Shown here: positions 18,771-26,574 of the stretch, piece after piece | How positions within the stretch are numbered: position 1 is the first letter of the stretch | How the letters are laid out: the number at the start of each line of letters is the position of its first letter | DNA from: UBA9647 sp963739335 | Lineage (GTDB): Bacteria; Bacteroidota; Ignavibacteria; UBA10030 | Direction of reading: 5' to 3' | DNA: 64,000 nucleotides | Assembly (NCBI GenBank): GCA_963739335.1 | Contig: CAVUAC010000101.1 | Span: 1-64,000, forward strand | Translations under genes and position numbers: made by a program | Notes under the pieces: generated by a model | Told to the model about the DNA's origin: nothing | The model's database searches: none | What the model saw: only the letters and a program-made list of their open reading frames with translations

Positions 18771-20150
18771 ATGTTTTCTTCCATCAAAAAAATCCATTTC
18801 GTCGGCATCGGGGGCATTGGCATGAGCGGCATCGCCGAGATTCTCCTCGACGAGGGATTCTATGTCAGCGGTTCCGATCGCGGCTTGTCGGAAGTTACAG
18901 GGCGCTTGCAGAAACTCGGCGCGACGATCTATGAAGGGCATACGGCAAAACATATTGCGGACGACGTTGATGCACTCGTCTATTCCTCAGCTGTCTCGCT
19001 GGATAATCCGGAAGTCCTTGAGGCACTACGTCGGAAGATCCCCGTCATCCGCCGGGCAGAGATGCTTGCCGAGGTGATGAGATTGAAGTACGGCATCGGC
19101 ATCGCTGGGACGCATGGAAAGACGACAACGACCTCCATGGTCAGTCTTGTGTTGATGGAAGGCGGACTAGATCCAACGGTCATCGTGGGCGGAAAGCTGA
19201 GCGGTCTCGGCGGCACAAACGCCAGGCTGGGTCATGGCGACTTCATCGTCGTCGAGGCTGATGAATTCGATCGCTCGTTTCTCTCCATTACTCCGACGAT
19301 CGCCGTGATGACAACGCTCGAGACTGATCACCTCGACTGCTATCGCGATCTGGAAGACATCAAGGGAGCGTTCATACAGTTCGCTGCAAAGGTTCCGTTC
19401 TACGGTTTTGTGGTCCTCTGCCTCGACGAGCCTGCGCTCCTCGACATTATGCCGCAGCTCAGCAAGAAGAAGATCATGACGTACGGCTTAAATCCGCAGG
19501 CAGACATTCAGGCGGTGGATATTCGTCATAAGGATAATACGTCGACGTTTACGGTCGTGCGCGACAGCGCCGAACTCGGACACATCACGCTGCAGGTTCC
19601 GGGAAATCACAACGTCCAGAATTCGCTCGCTGCCATTGCTGTTGGATTACAGCTCGGCGTTCCGTTCGAGAAAGTACGATCCGGCATCGAGAAGTTCACA
19701 GGTGTCTACCGGCGGTGGGAAAAGAAGGGCGAAGTCGCCGGCATCACACTCTATGACGACTACGCGCACCATCCGACGGAGTGCCGTGCTACTCTGGCGG
19801 GAGTAAAGGCAGGCTGGCGGCGACGGGTGGTCTGCGCGTTTCAACCGCACCTCTACACGCGCACGCGTGACTTCTATGAAGAGTTTGGGAAATCATTCCT
19901 GCTCTCCGATGTGCTGGTCGTAACAGACGTTTACCCTGCACGCGAAGAGCCTATTCAGGGCGTCACCGGCGAGCTGATCGTCAATGCGGCAAAACAGTTT
20001 GGGCACAAGGATGCGCACTACGTTTCGGATAAGAAGCAGGTGCCGGATTATCTCAAATCGATCGTCAAGAGCGGTGATATCGTCATCACGATGGGCGCGG
20101 GCGATATCTGGAAGTATGGAGAAGAATTCTTGAAGAAGCTGAAGGATTAA
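18771..20150 (+). CDS. murC: UDP-MurNAc:L-alanine ligase MurC
   Basis: A 459-residue Mur ligase that starts the stem peptide. It opens with the Rossmann motif HFVGIGGIGMSGIAEIL, and the ATP loop GTHGKTTTT is at 113-121. VVEADEFDRSF, TTLETDHLDCY and DDYAHHPTE follow. It is intact and at normal length. It is separated from murG by the PH-like gene and the decayed IVP gene, so the IVP cassette has landed inside an otherwise conserved murG-murC junction. Confidence 0.95.
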   Translation: MFSSIKKIHFVGIGGIGMSGIAEILLDEGFYVSGSDRGLSEVTGRLQKLGATIYEGHTAKHIADDVDALVYSSAVSLDNPEVLEALRRKIPVIRRAEMLAEVMRLKYGIGIAGTHGKTTTTSMVSLVLMEGGLDPTVIVGGKLSGLGGTNARLGHGDFIVVEADEFDRSFLSITPTIAVMTTLETDHLDCYRDLEDIKGAFIQFAAKVPFYGFVVLCLDEPALLDIMPQLSKKKIMTYGLNPQADIQAVDIRHKDNTSTFTVVRDSAELGHITLQVPGNHNVQNSLAAIAVGLQLGVPFEKVRSGIEKFTGVYRRWEKKGEVAGITLYDDYAHHPTECRATLAGVKAGWRRRVVCAFQPHLYTRTRDFYEEFGKSFLLSDVLVVTDVYPAREEPIQGVTGELIVNAAKQFGHKDAHYVSDKKQVPDYLKSIVKSGDIVITMGAGDIWKYGEEFLKKLKD

Positions 20151-20153
20151 TCT

Positions 20154-20239
20154 GTTAACTGGTCAACTCGTTAATTGGTGGATCGCTCTCATCCACTAAC
20201 GATTCACCAATTAGCTATTTACCAATTAACCAATCACCA
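20154..20239. repeat. Solo heptameric repeat site, TTAATTGG type, with internal inversion
   Basis: Degenerate ~7-base units (GTTAACT, GGTCAAC, TCGTTAA, TTGGTGG) face inverted units (ATCCACTAAC, then CACCAATT and ACCAATTAACCAATCACC) around a 7-base centre. The site lies between murC and murB, ends at the murB ATG and holds no gene. It looks like the two flanks of an IVP cassette without the cassette. Confidence 0.7.
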
Positions 20240-20240
20240 C

Positions 20241-21158
20241 ATGGTTACTCTGAGCGACATAAAACAGTTTTTTCGAGGGTACATTGCCATTAACGAGCCG
20301 ATGTTGAAGTACACATCGATGCGTGTTGGCGGTCCGGCGGATTATTATGTCGAGCCGGCGGACAGGCAGGACCTCCTGGAGATTGTCACTTACTTTCAGA
20401 AGAATAGCTATCCATACATGATGCTGGGTCGCGGCAGCAACATGATTGTGAGCGACGAGGGCATTCACTGCGCGGCAATCAATCTCGAGTCATCTCTCTC
20501 GGATGTTCGGGTGGAGGGTGATCTCGTCATTGCAGAAGCCGGTGCACATTGGTCGAAGTTCGTCGACTTTTGCATTCAACAAGGCCTGGCCGGCGTGGAA
20601 ATGCTTGCGGGCATTCCCGGAAGCGTTGGTGGCGCAGTCGTGATGAATGCCGGCGCACACGGAGGAGAAACAGCAGATTACCTAGTGAAAGTTGAGGTCT
20701 TACGCGACGGGCACATCCAGATGGTGAAGAAAGAGGAAGCGGACTTCTCCTACCGTCATTCAGGATTTGACAAGGACATCGTGTTGAGCGCGTCGTTTCG
20801 CCTTCCTCCGGGCGACAAGGAGGAACTCATTCGATTCCGGCGGGAGTTCATCCTGAAACGCAATACAACGCAGCCGCTGACATTGCCAAACTCCGGCAGC
20901 ATGTTCAAGAACCCAACGGGCATGTATGCAGCCAAGTTGATCGAGCAGGCTGGACTGAAGGGCAAACGCGTCGGCAATGCGCAGATCTCGGAGAAGCATG
21001 CCAACTTCATCGTTAACCTCGGCGACGCAAAAGCTTCAGACATCGTGACGTTGATAGACATTGTTCGCCGAACGGTTCATCAGAATTCCGGCGTTCCTCT
21101 CGAGCTTGAAGTGAAACTGGTTGGATTCTCCAATGAGATAAAGCAGAAGGTCGCATGA
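20241..21158 (+). CDS. murB: UDP-N-acetylenolpyruvoylglucosamine reductase MurB
   Basis: A FAD flavoenzyme of 305 residues reducing UDP-GlcNAc-enolpyruvate to UDP-MurNAc. FAD-binding motifs TSMRVGGPADYYVEP and MLGRGSNMIVSD, the GIPGSVGGAVVMNAGAHGGE segment, the catalytic region FSYRHSGF and the Ser motif PNSGSMFKNP are present. The frame is open from 20175, but those 22 residues are read through the heptameric repeat, so ATG 20241 is the real start. The stop overlaps ftsQ (ATGA). Confidence 0.94.
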   Translation: MVTLSDIKQFFRGYIAINEPMLKYTSMRVGGPADYYVEPADRQDLLEIVTYFQKNSYPYMMLGRGSNMIVSDEGIHCAAINLESSLSDVRVEGDLVIAEAGAHWSKFVDFCIQQGLAGVEMLAGIPGSVGGAVVMNAGAHGGETADYLVKVEVLRDGHIQMVKKEEADFSYRHSGFDKDIVLSASFRLPPGDKEELIRFRREFILKRNTTQPLTLPNSGSMFKNPTGMYAAKLIEQAGLKGKRVGNAQISEKHANFIVNLGDAKASDIVTLIDIVRRTVHQNSGVPLELEVKLVGFSNEIKQKVA

Positions 21159-21901
21159 GCGCGAACAGAAAATTGAAATTTGGCTTTCTGGGACTTCTGG
21201 TGCTGGCGATAGGACTCGTTATCTCAGCGAACCTCTGGAAATCGAATCTTAAAGTGAAGCGCGTGATCATCGAGGGAAATCGCATCGTCGAGACCGCCGA
21301 GCTCATTCAGCTGATCAAGGTCCAGAAGAACGCGCAACTGCAGGACATCGACCTGATGGCCGTCCGGCGAGACATTCTGAGCCATCATTTCATCAAGGAT
21401 GCCGTTGTGGAGCGGGACTTGCCGGCAACACTTAAGGTCACCGTCAAGGAGCGGGTGCCGCTGGCAATCATCAACAGCGCGGAGATTTTGTACCTCGATG
21501 AAGATGGCGTCGTATTGCCGCACTCAATCTCGAAACAGCTATTCGACCTGCCGGTGCTGACCGGAATGACGGAAAACATTCAGCTCACACCCGGAACGAT
21601 GATCAAGAACGACGATGTCCAGGAGGCGCTGAGGATTCTCGCAACCTCCAAATTGGTGAACAAAGAACTTTATTATCTGATATCTGAGGTCCGATTACGC
21701 AATGGCGGCGACATTGTTCTTTACGCTGCCGAGTGGGGTGTGCCGATCATTTTCGGCCGCGGGGAGATCGCCAGCAAGTTGGTCCGGCTGGAAGCGTTTT
21801 GGAACGATGTTGTCCGCGAACGAGGATCCAACAATCTCCAATACGTTGATCTGCGGTTCGACGATCAGGTCGTCGTTCGCTGGAATCACAAACAAAGTTA
21901 G
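21155..21901 (+). CDS. ftsQ: Cell-division protein FtsQ
   Basis: A 248-residue bitopic protein: a short cytoplasmic tail, one span (about 9-29) and then a POTRA domain (LKVKRVIIEGNRIVETAELI) followed by the FtsQ beta domain (TLKVTVKERVPLAII, YLDEDGVVLP). FtsQ scaffolds FtsL/FtsB and FtsW/FtsI at the septum. It overlaps murB by four bases and lies ahead of ftsA, the standard order. Confidence 0.9.
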   Translation: MSANRKLKFGFLGLLVLAIGLVISANLWKSNLKVKRVIIEGNRIVETAELIQLIKVQKNAQLQDIDLMAVRRDILSHHFIKDAVVERDLPATLKVTVKERVPLAIINSAEILYLDEDGVVLPHSISKQLFDLPVLTGMTENIQLTPGTMIKNDDVQEALRILATSKLVNKELYYLISEVRLRNGGDIVLYAAEWGVPIIFGRGEIASKLVRLEAFWNDVVRERGSNNLQYVDLRFDDQVVVRWNHKQS

Positions 21902-21970
21902 AGAATTACTATACCTCACGACGGGAGTCGTTTGTGAGCCCGTCCAGGATTGAAAGGAAGATAACGCAGT

Positions 21971-23221
21971 ATGACACAGGATATCGCCGTAGGACTTGAC
22001 ATTGGAACTACAAAAGTCTGCGCCATCGTCGCGTCGCCGGATGAGAACCACCCAGGGAAACTGAACATTCTCGGCATCGGCAGGAGTTCATCCGACGGCC
22101 TGACACGGGGTGTGGTCACGAACATTGATAAGACGGTCCGCTCGATCCAGACGGCTGTAGCTGACGCTCAGGCTCAATCGGGCGTGAAGATCTCTGCCGT
22201 CACTGTCGGCATCGCAGGCGATCATATCCAGAGTTTTCAGAGCCGTGGAGTTGTCGCGATCAGCCGCCCGGAAAATGAAATCACGCAGGAAGACGTCGAT
22301 CGCTTGATCGAGGACACGAAGAAGGTCGCCCTTCCCTCCGATCGGAAAATCATCCACGTTATTCCACAACAGTTTATCGTCGACGGCCAGGATGGTATTT
22401 ACGATCCTGTCGGGATGTCCGGCGTCCGGATGGAAGCAGTCGTGCACATCATCACAGGACTTGTCACTGCAGCGCAGAACATCTACAAATGTGTGCAGCG
22501 TGCAGGGCTGCACGTCAACGACATGGTTCTCGAGCCCCTGGCCTCCAGCTACGCAGTCCTCGATGATGAAGAGAAAGAGGTCGGTGTTGCATTGCTGGAC
22601 ATCGGCGGTGGAACAACCGACCTGGCAGTATTTGAAGAACGCACAATCCGTCACACCGCAGTCATCGGAATCGCCGGAAAGAAAGTGACCGACGATATCC
22701 GCAAAGGATTAGGCATCCTAACGGAGCAGGCCGAACACATCAAGCAGGATCATGGCTACGCCTACATGCCTGCGATCGTCAACAACGAGCCGATCGTGCT
22801 GCCGGGAATCGGCGGTCGTGCCCCCATCGAAATCGACAAAAAGCTCTTGTGCCAGATCATTCAGCCACGAATGGAAGAGATCCTGGAAATCGCCTCGATG
22901 GAAATCAAGCGCTCCGGCTATTCGAAACACCTTTCCGCGGGGGTGGTGTTGACCGGAGGCGGATCGCTCATCAAAGGCACAGCGGATCTGGCCCATGAAG
23001 TTCTTGGAATGCCGGTGAAGATAGGCATCCCATCGGGATTCAGCGCCGGACTCATTCATGAAATTGAAAACCCGATCTACGCAACGGGCGTTGGACTTGT
23101 GATCCATGAGCTTAAGCATCGTGATCGATCAGCGATCACCGCGACAGTCACCCCGGAAAAAGGAAAGGGATCTGTGAAGAACATTTTCAACCGGATGAGA
23201 ACATGGTTTGATGAGTTGTAG
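21971..23221 (+). CDS. ftsA: Cell-division actin-like protein FtsA
   Basis: A 416-residue actin-fold ATPase that tethers FtsZ to the membrane. Phosphate-1 motif GLDIGTTKVCAIV, the SHS2/1C insertion, phosphate-2 motif LLDIGGGTTDLAVF and adenosine motif VVLTGGGSLIKG are visible. The C-terminus NIFNRMRTWFDEL is the expected amphipathic membrane-targeting helix. An AAAGGAAG lies about 12 bases before the ATG. It is intact. Confidence 0.94.
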   Translation: MTQDIAVGLDIGTTKVCAIVASPDENHPGKLNILGIGRSSSDGLTRGVVTNIDKTVRSIQTAVADAQAQSGVKISAVTVGIAGDHIQSFQSRGVVAISRPENEITQEDVDRLIEDTKKVALPSDRKIIHVIPQQFIVDGQDGIYDPVGMSGVRMEAVVHIITGLVTAAQNIYKCVQRAGLHVNDMVLEPLASSYAVLDDEEKEVGVALLDIGGGTTDLAVFEERTIRHTAVIGIAGKKVTDDIRKGLGILTEQAEHIKQDHGYAYMPAIVNNEPIVLPGIGGRAPIEIDKKLLCQIIQPRMEEILEIASMEIKRSGYSKHLSAGVVLTGGGSLIKGTADLAHEVLGMPVKIGIPSGFSAGLIHEIENPIYATGVGLVIHELKHRDRSAITATVTPEKGKGSVKNIFNRMRTWFDEL

Positions 23222-23230
23222 GGGGGTGGC

Positions 23231-23263
23231 GAGTATGAAAGTAGCAAGTATGAAAGTACTAAG
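23231..23263. repeat. Heptameric repeat, AAGTATG type (left flank)
   Basis: Degenerate 7-8 base units built on AGTATGA, AAGTAGC, AAGTATG and AAAGTAC, just after ftsA. An inverted relative (CTACTTGATACTT) lies at 23659-23671, at the far end of the next IVP gene. Confidence 0.6.
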
Positions 23264-23283
23264 CGGAAAGATTCCAACAGATC

Positions 23284-23701
23284 ATGCATGATTTTCGAAA
23301 ACTTGATGTCTACAAACGAGCATTGCTGTTTACAAAAACTGTTCGGAAAGTGACAGCAGCAGTTCCCCCGCGAGGAAATGTTCGCCTTGGCATCACAGGT
23401 TCAGGAGGGCAGCCGATTCGATCATCCTTAATATTGCCGAGGGCGCAGGCTGCGCATCGAAGAAGGAATTTGCTAAGTTTCTCGGGTACTCGGTTCGATC
23501 GGGCTATGAATGCGGAGGTTGCGCCGACATCGCTCGGTAACCCAAGACTATATATCGAAAAAGGAATACGACGATCTGATTGACGAAACCAACCAGATTG
23601 TGTCAATGTTGATCGGACTCCGAAGAGTCCTTGCAGAAGTGAATCATCTACTTACACACTACTTGATACTTAATATTCATTACTCCGACTCTACTCCGTA
23701 G
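23284..23701 (+). pseudogene. S23/IVP-type four-helix-bundle protein, several frameshifts
   Basis: Starts MHDFRKLDVYKRALLFTKTV, then changes frame at least three times: extra C in the CCCCC run near 23370, extra base near 23402, another near 23540. The corrected reading gives PREEMFALASQV, RRAADSIILNIAEGAG and SKKEYDDLIDETNQIVSMLI, i.e. a complete family member. Three lesions in about 420 bases is denser than in the neighbouring essential genes, so real decay is plausible. It splits ftsA from ftsZ. Confidence 0.75.
23659..23685. repeat. Inverted heptameric flank, AAGTATG type (right flank)
   Basis: CTACTTGATACTT and the following units are the inverted counterpart of the AAGTATG units at 23231-23263. 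They also encode the last residues (HYLILNIHY) of the IVP gene. Confidence 0.55.
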
Positions 23702-23788
23702 TTCATTCTCCAGTAGAGCGGTTATCAAAGAATCTAAAATTTCATGTACAACCAAACCTCAACACAACTAACAAAAGGAGATGTTACC

Positions 23789-24962
23789 GTGATTGAACTT
23801 GACACCTTAGCGGACCGCGGGGCGAAGATTCGTGTGGTTGGTGTTGGCGGCGGTGGTGGAAACGCTGTCAACAGCATGATCGACAAAGGGTTGGCCGGCG
23901 TGGATTTTATCGCCATCAACTGCGACGTCCAGGCGCTGGAACGCAACAAGGCATCGCAGAAGATCCAGGTCGGGAAGACTCTGACCCGGGGCCTTGGTGC
24001 CGGCGCTGATCCTACCATCGGCCATCGGGCTGTGGAGGAGGACCGCGAGGAGATTGCCCGCGCCATTGCAGGCAGCGACATGGTTTTCGTCACTGCCGGC
24101 ATGGGAGGCGGAACCGGAACCGGCGGCGGTCCCATCGTGGCAAATATCGCCAAGAGCCTCGGGGCACTCGTCGTAGGAATTGTGACAAAGCCGTTCAACA
24201 GCGAAGGAAAACGGCGGATGGGTCAGGCAGAGGAAGGAATCGAGGAGTTGAAGAAGCAGGTCGACACCCTGATCGTTATCCCCAACCAGAAACTGCTGGA
24301 CATCATCGATCGTCACACTCCACTGCTGGAGGCGTTTGAGCTGGCAAACGAGGTTCTCTATAACGCCACGCGCGGAATCTCTGAGCTCATCACTGTCCCC
24401 GGACTTATCAATGTCGATTTTGCTGATGTCCGGACGGTCATGCGGGAGATGGGCGATGCGCTGATGGGCTCCGGCATTGCCACAGGCGAAAACCGGGCTG
24501 TTGAAGCAGCTCATGCGTGCCATTTCCAGCCCGATGCTCGAGGGAGTCTCCATCGCCGGCGCCCAGGGCATACTCATCAACGTCACAGGCGGCAAGAACA
24601 TGTCGCTTGTGGAGGTCGACGAGGCCACCAGCGTTATTCATGACGCAGCCGGTGACGATGCAAACGTCATTCTCGGTACGGTGATCGACGACAACATGAA
24701 AGACGAGATGATGGTCACGGTCATCGCCACGGGATTCAACAAGAAGGCAGTTGCCGCAAAGCAGCCGCCGAAGCCCGCGTCGAAGCTCATCGACCGTATC
24801 CCGACGGGACCCGGCGATCTTCAGAAGTTCGAAGAGCCGACGTTCCTCCGACGCGGCATTGATATCTCGATCCATGCACAGCGGGAAATGGATAAGGGCG
24901 ACGAGAAAATCGACAAGGCCGATCCGGAGAAACCGGCGTTCTTGCGAAAGATCATGGATTAG
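23789..24962 (+). CDS. ftsZ: Cell-division GTPase FtsZ (one frameshift in the sequence)
   Basis: The tubulin-like ring protein. GTG 23789 was chosen because AAAGGAG (23774-23780) stands eight bases ahead and the product opens normally (MIELDTLADRGAKIRVVGVG); ATG 23744 would add 15 unconserved residues and lacks such a site. The nucleotide loop GGGTGTGGGP (about 107-116) and T7 loop NVDFADV are present. The frame breaks near 24511; removing one base gives NRAVEAAMRAISSPMLEGVS and a full ~390-residue protein ending in the conserved C-terminal peptide region FLRKIMD. The break is most likely a consensus error. Confidence 0.92.
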
Positions 24963-24967
24963 GTTTT

Positions 24968-25016
24968 GGAGAAGGTGACCTTCTTCTCCGCCTTATCGCG
25001 GATGAAGGTCACCTTC
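24968..25016. repeat. GAAGGTNACCTTC palindromes after ftsZ
   Basis: GAAGGTGACCTTC (24971-24983, inside the longer GGAGAAG...CTTCTCC hairpin 24968-24989) and GAAGGTCACCTTC (25004-25016); a third copy, GAAGGTAACCTTC, lies at about 25143-25155. They resemble the ACCTTGCGAAGGT elements of the 30-51 kb region. Confidence 0.6.
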
Positions 25017-25092
25017 AACTATACACAAATGTGGTCTGCAAGGGGCTTCCACCCTCCTGCAATTCGATCACGGATTCACCGTACATCTCCAT

Positions 25093-25129
25093 CCCTGTGA
25101 AGGAGCGCATCCTTCGCGGGGATTTTTTT
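25093..25129 (+). terminator. Intrinsic terminator of the dcw operon
   Basis: A 12-bp stem (CCCTGTGAAGGA with TCCTTCGCGGGG, two G-T pairs, loop GCGCA) spans 25093-25121 and is followed by A and seven T (25123-25129). It lies 130 bases after ftsZ, at the expected end of the cell-division transcript. Confidence 0.85.
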
Positions 25130-25268
25130 GTTGACCAGCGAAGAAGGTAACCTTCAATCTGAATTGCTTCTCTGCTTCGCATTCCCTACCTTTTTTTGAA
25201 GATTCAACCACAAAAGACACGAAGAAATTCAAATGATTTTCGGAAGACCTGGCCACCCATTATTCTAC

Positions 25269-25958
25269 ATGTCAACTCCAAAAACCACGACATTGCTCCC
25301 TCTTTTGAGCTTCCTTTGTGTCTTTGTGATTCCATCCCTTCTCTATGCCCAGTCACGTGTTGAAAGCCAGTTTCGCATCGCGCGCCTGAAGTACAGCGGC
25401 GGTGGTGATTGGTACAACGATCCCTCCGAGGAAGTCAACCTGCTCAAATTCGTGAGGGAGAACACCACGATCGATGTGGATCCACATTATGAATTCGTCG
25501 ACCTCGCCAGCGAGAAACTTTTTTCGTATGCTTTTCTTTTTATGACGGGGCATGGCAACATTGTCTTTTCCGAGTACGAAGTTCAGCGCCTTCGTTCTTA
25601 TCTGACGAATGGAGGATTTCTCTACGCAGATGATGACTATGGGATGGACAAGGCTTTTCGACGTGAGATGAAGAAGGTGTTTCCAGACCAGGATCTCGTT
25701 GAGCTTCCCTTTAGCTATGGACTCTACAGCTGTCATTTCAATTTTCCAAATGGCGTCCCAAAGACGCATGAACACGATGGCAAGCCGCCTCAGGGATTCG
25801 GCATGTTCTACAAGGGCCGATTGGTCGTGTACTACACCTATGAGTCAAATCCCAGCGATGGTTGGACTGACCCGGAAGTCCATGGCGATCCCGAACCAGT
25901 GCGCCAGGAAGCGCTTCGCTTCGGAACGAACATCGTGGTGTGGGCGTTGAGTCATTAA
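25269..25958 (+). CDS. Secreted DUF4159-domain protein
   Basis: Starts at ATG 25269 with a signal peptide (hydrophobic LLPLLSFLCVFVIPSLLYA, cleavage after AQS likely). The mature part has the DUF4159 pattern: FRIARLKYSGGGDWYNDP, YAFLFMTGHGNIVFSE, LTNGGFLYADDDYGMD and a C-terminal RFGTNIVVWAL. The domain is glutamine-amidotransferase-like in fold, but its function is unknown. DUF4159 genes commonly sit with DUF4175/BatA-type genes, and here a DUF4175-type gene follows on the same strand, separated by an IVP cassette. Total 229 residues. Confidence 0.75.
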   Translation: MSTPKTTTLLPLLSFLCVFVIPSLLYAQSRVESQFRIARLKYSGGGDWYNDPSEEVNLLKFVRENTTIDVDPHYEFVDLASEKLFSYAFLFMTGHGNIVFSEYEVQRLRSYLTNGGFLYADDDYGMDKAFRREMKKVFPDQDLVELPFSYGLYSCHFNFPNGVPKTHEHDGKPPQGFGMFYKGRLVVYYTYESNPSDGWTDPEVHGDPEPVRQEALRFGTNIVVWALSH

Positions 25959-26031
25959 TGACTGGTTGGTTGTTGAGTGGTGGATTGGTGAGTAGTCAAT
26001 TGGTAAATAGTTAATTGGTGAATGGTTAATT
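25959..26031. repeat. Heptameric repeat, TTAATTGG type (left flank)
   Basis: About ten degenerate 7-8 base units such as GTCAATTGGT, AAATAGTTAATTGG and GAATGGTTAATT. AATGGTTAATT at 26021-26031 is exactly inverted at 26503-26513, so the pair brackets the IVP gene. Confidence 0.7.
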
Positions 26032-26040
26032 TGCTGAGGT

Positions 26041-26421
26041 TCAAGGCTCCTCACTTGATTTCCGTTTGCGCAGATAGGCAATGTAGCCGTTGATTCGATG
26101 AAGCAACCCGAATCCTCCAGCTTCAAGTGGAGTGATTTCACCTGCCGGAAAATACGATTCATCGATGCAGATATTCAGGTCGTCCAGCAATTCTTCGAGG
26201 GATCCCCCGGACTGACGCAAGAACTGAATGTTCTCCTGATAATGAAACCGGCCGTGTCCCTCGGCGATGTTGTTGGTCAACGATGTCGCGGCTCGCCTCA
26301 TTTGCGACGCAAGATTGTATTTTTCCTCGGGTGGGAGCTTCTTTATGAGAAGAAATATCTTCTTCCGAAACTCCCTGGCGGCCTTATAGACTTCCAAATC
26401 TTCAAAACTGTATGCAGGCAT
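26041..26421 (-). CDS. S23/IVP-type four-helix-bundle protein, intact
   Basis: A 126-residue protein with the complete family pattern: YSFEDLEVYKAAREFRKKIF, then YNLASQMRRAATSLTNNIAEGHGR, then the third and fourth helices ending GYIAYLRKRKSSEEP. It has no known enzyme activity. It is the only unbroken copy of the three in the window and the only one read against its neighbours, between the DUF4159 and DUF4175 genes. Both sides carry inverted TTAATTGG-type repeats. Confidence 0.85.
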   Translation of the reverse strand: MPAYSFEDLEVYKAAREFRKKIFLLIKKLPPEEKYNLASQMRRAATSLTNNIAEGHGRFHYQENIQFLRQSGGSLEELLDDLNICIDESYFPAGEITPLEAGGFGLLHRINGYIAYLRKRKSSEEP

Positions 26422-26459
26422 GCTGCAATAAAACGATTCGGGGTCAGCAAATCATCAAC

Positions 26460-26513
26460 TAAGAATTGGCAATTTGAGCGGTTGTCAGTTGACCAATTGA
26501 CGAATTAACCATT
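26460..26513. repeat. Inverted heptameric flank, TTAATTGG type (right flank)
   Basis: Units such as GTCAGTTGACCAATTGAC and GAATTAACCATT. AATTAACCATT (26503-26513) and ACCAATTGAC are inverted copies of the left-flank sequences at 25959-26031. Confidence 0.65.
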
Positions 26514-26515
26514 TT

Positions 26516-26543
26516 CCGCCAGAGGCGGATGGGCCTTCGGCCC
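26516..26543. repeat. Two adjacent short hairpins
   Basis: CCGCC-AGA-GGCGG (26516-26528) and GGGCC-TTC-GGCCC (26531-26543) are perfect stem-loops three bases apart, upstream of the DUF4175-type gene. They could be a REP-like pair or a leader structure; neither has a T-run. Confidence 0.6.
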
Positions 26544-26574
26544 AAACCAACTACCCAAACAGCGTTATTGCATT

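Noticed and set aside
20175..20240. N-terminal extension of MurB
   Set aside because: The 22 extra residues are read through the heptameric repeat; the family start fits ATG 20241.
23744..23788. 15-residue extension of FtsZ from ATG 23744
   Set aside because: No ribosome site there; AAAGGAG is placed correctly for GTG 23789.
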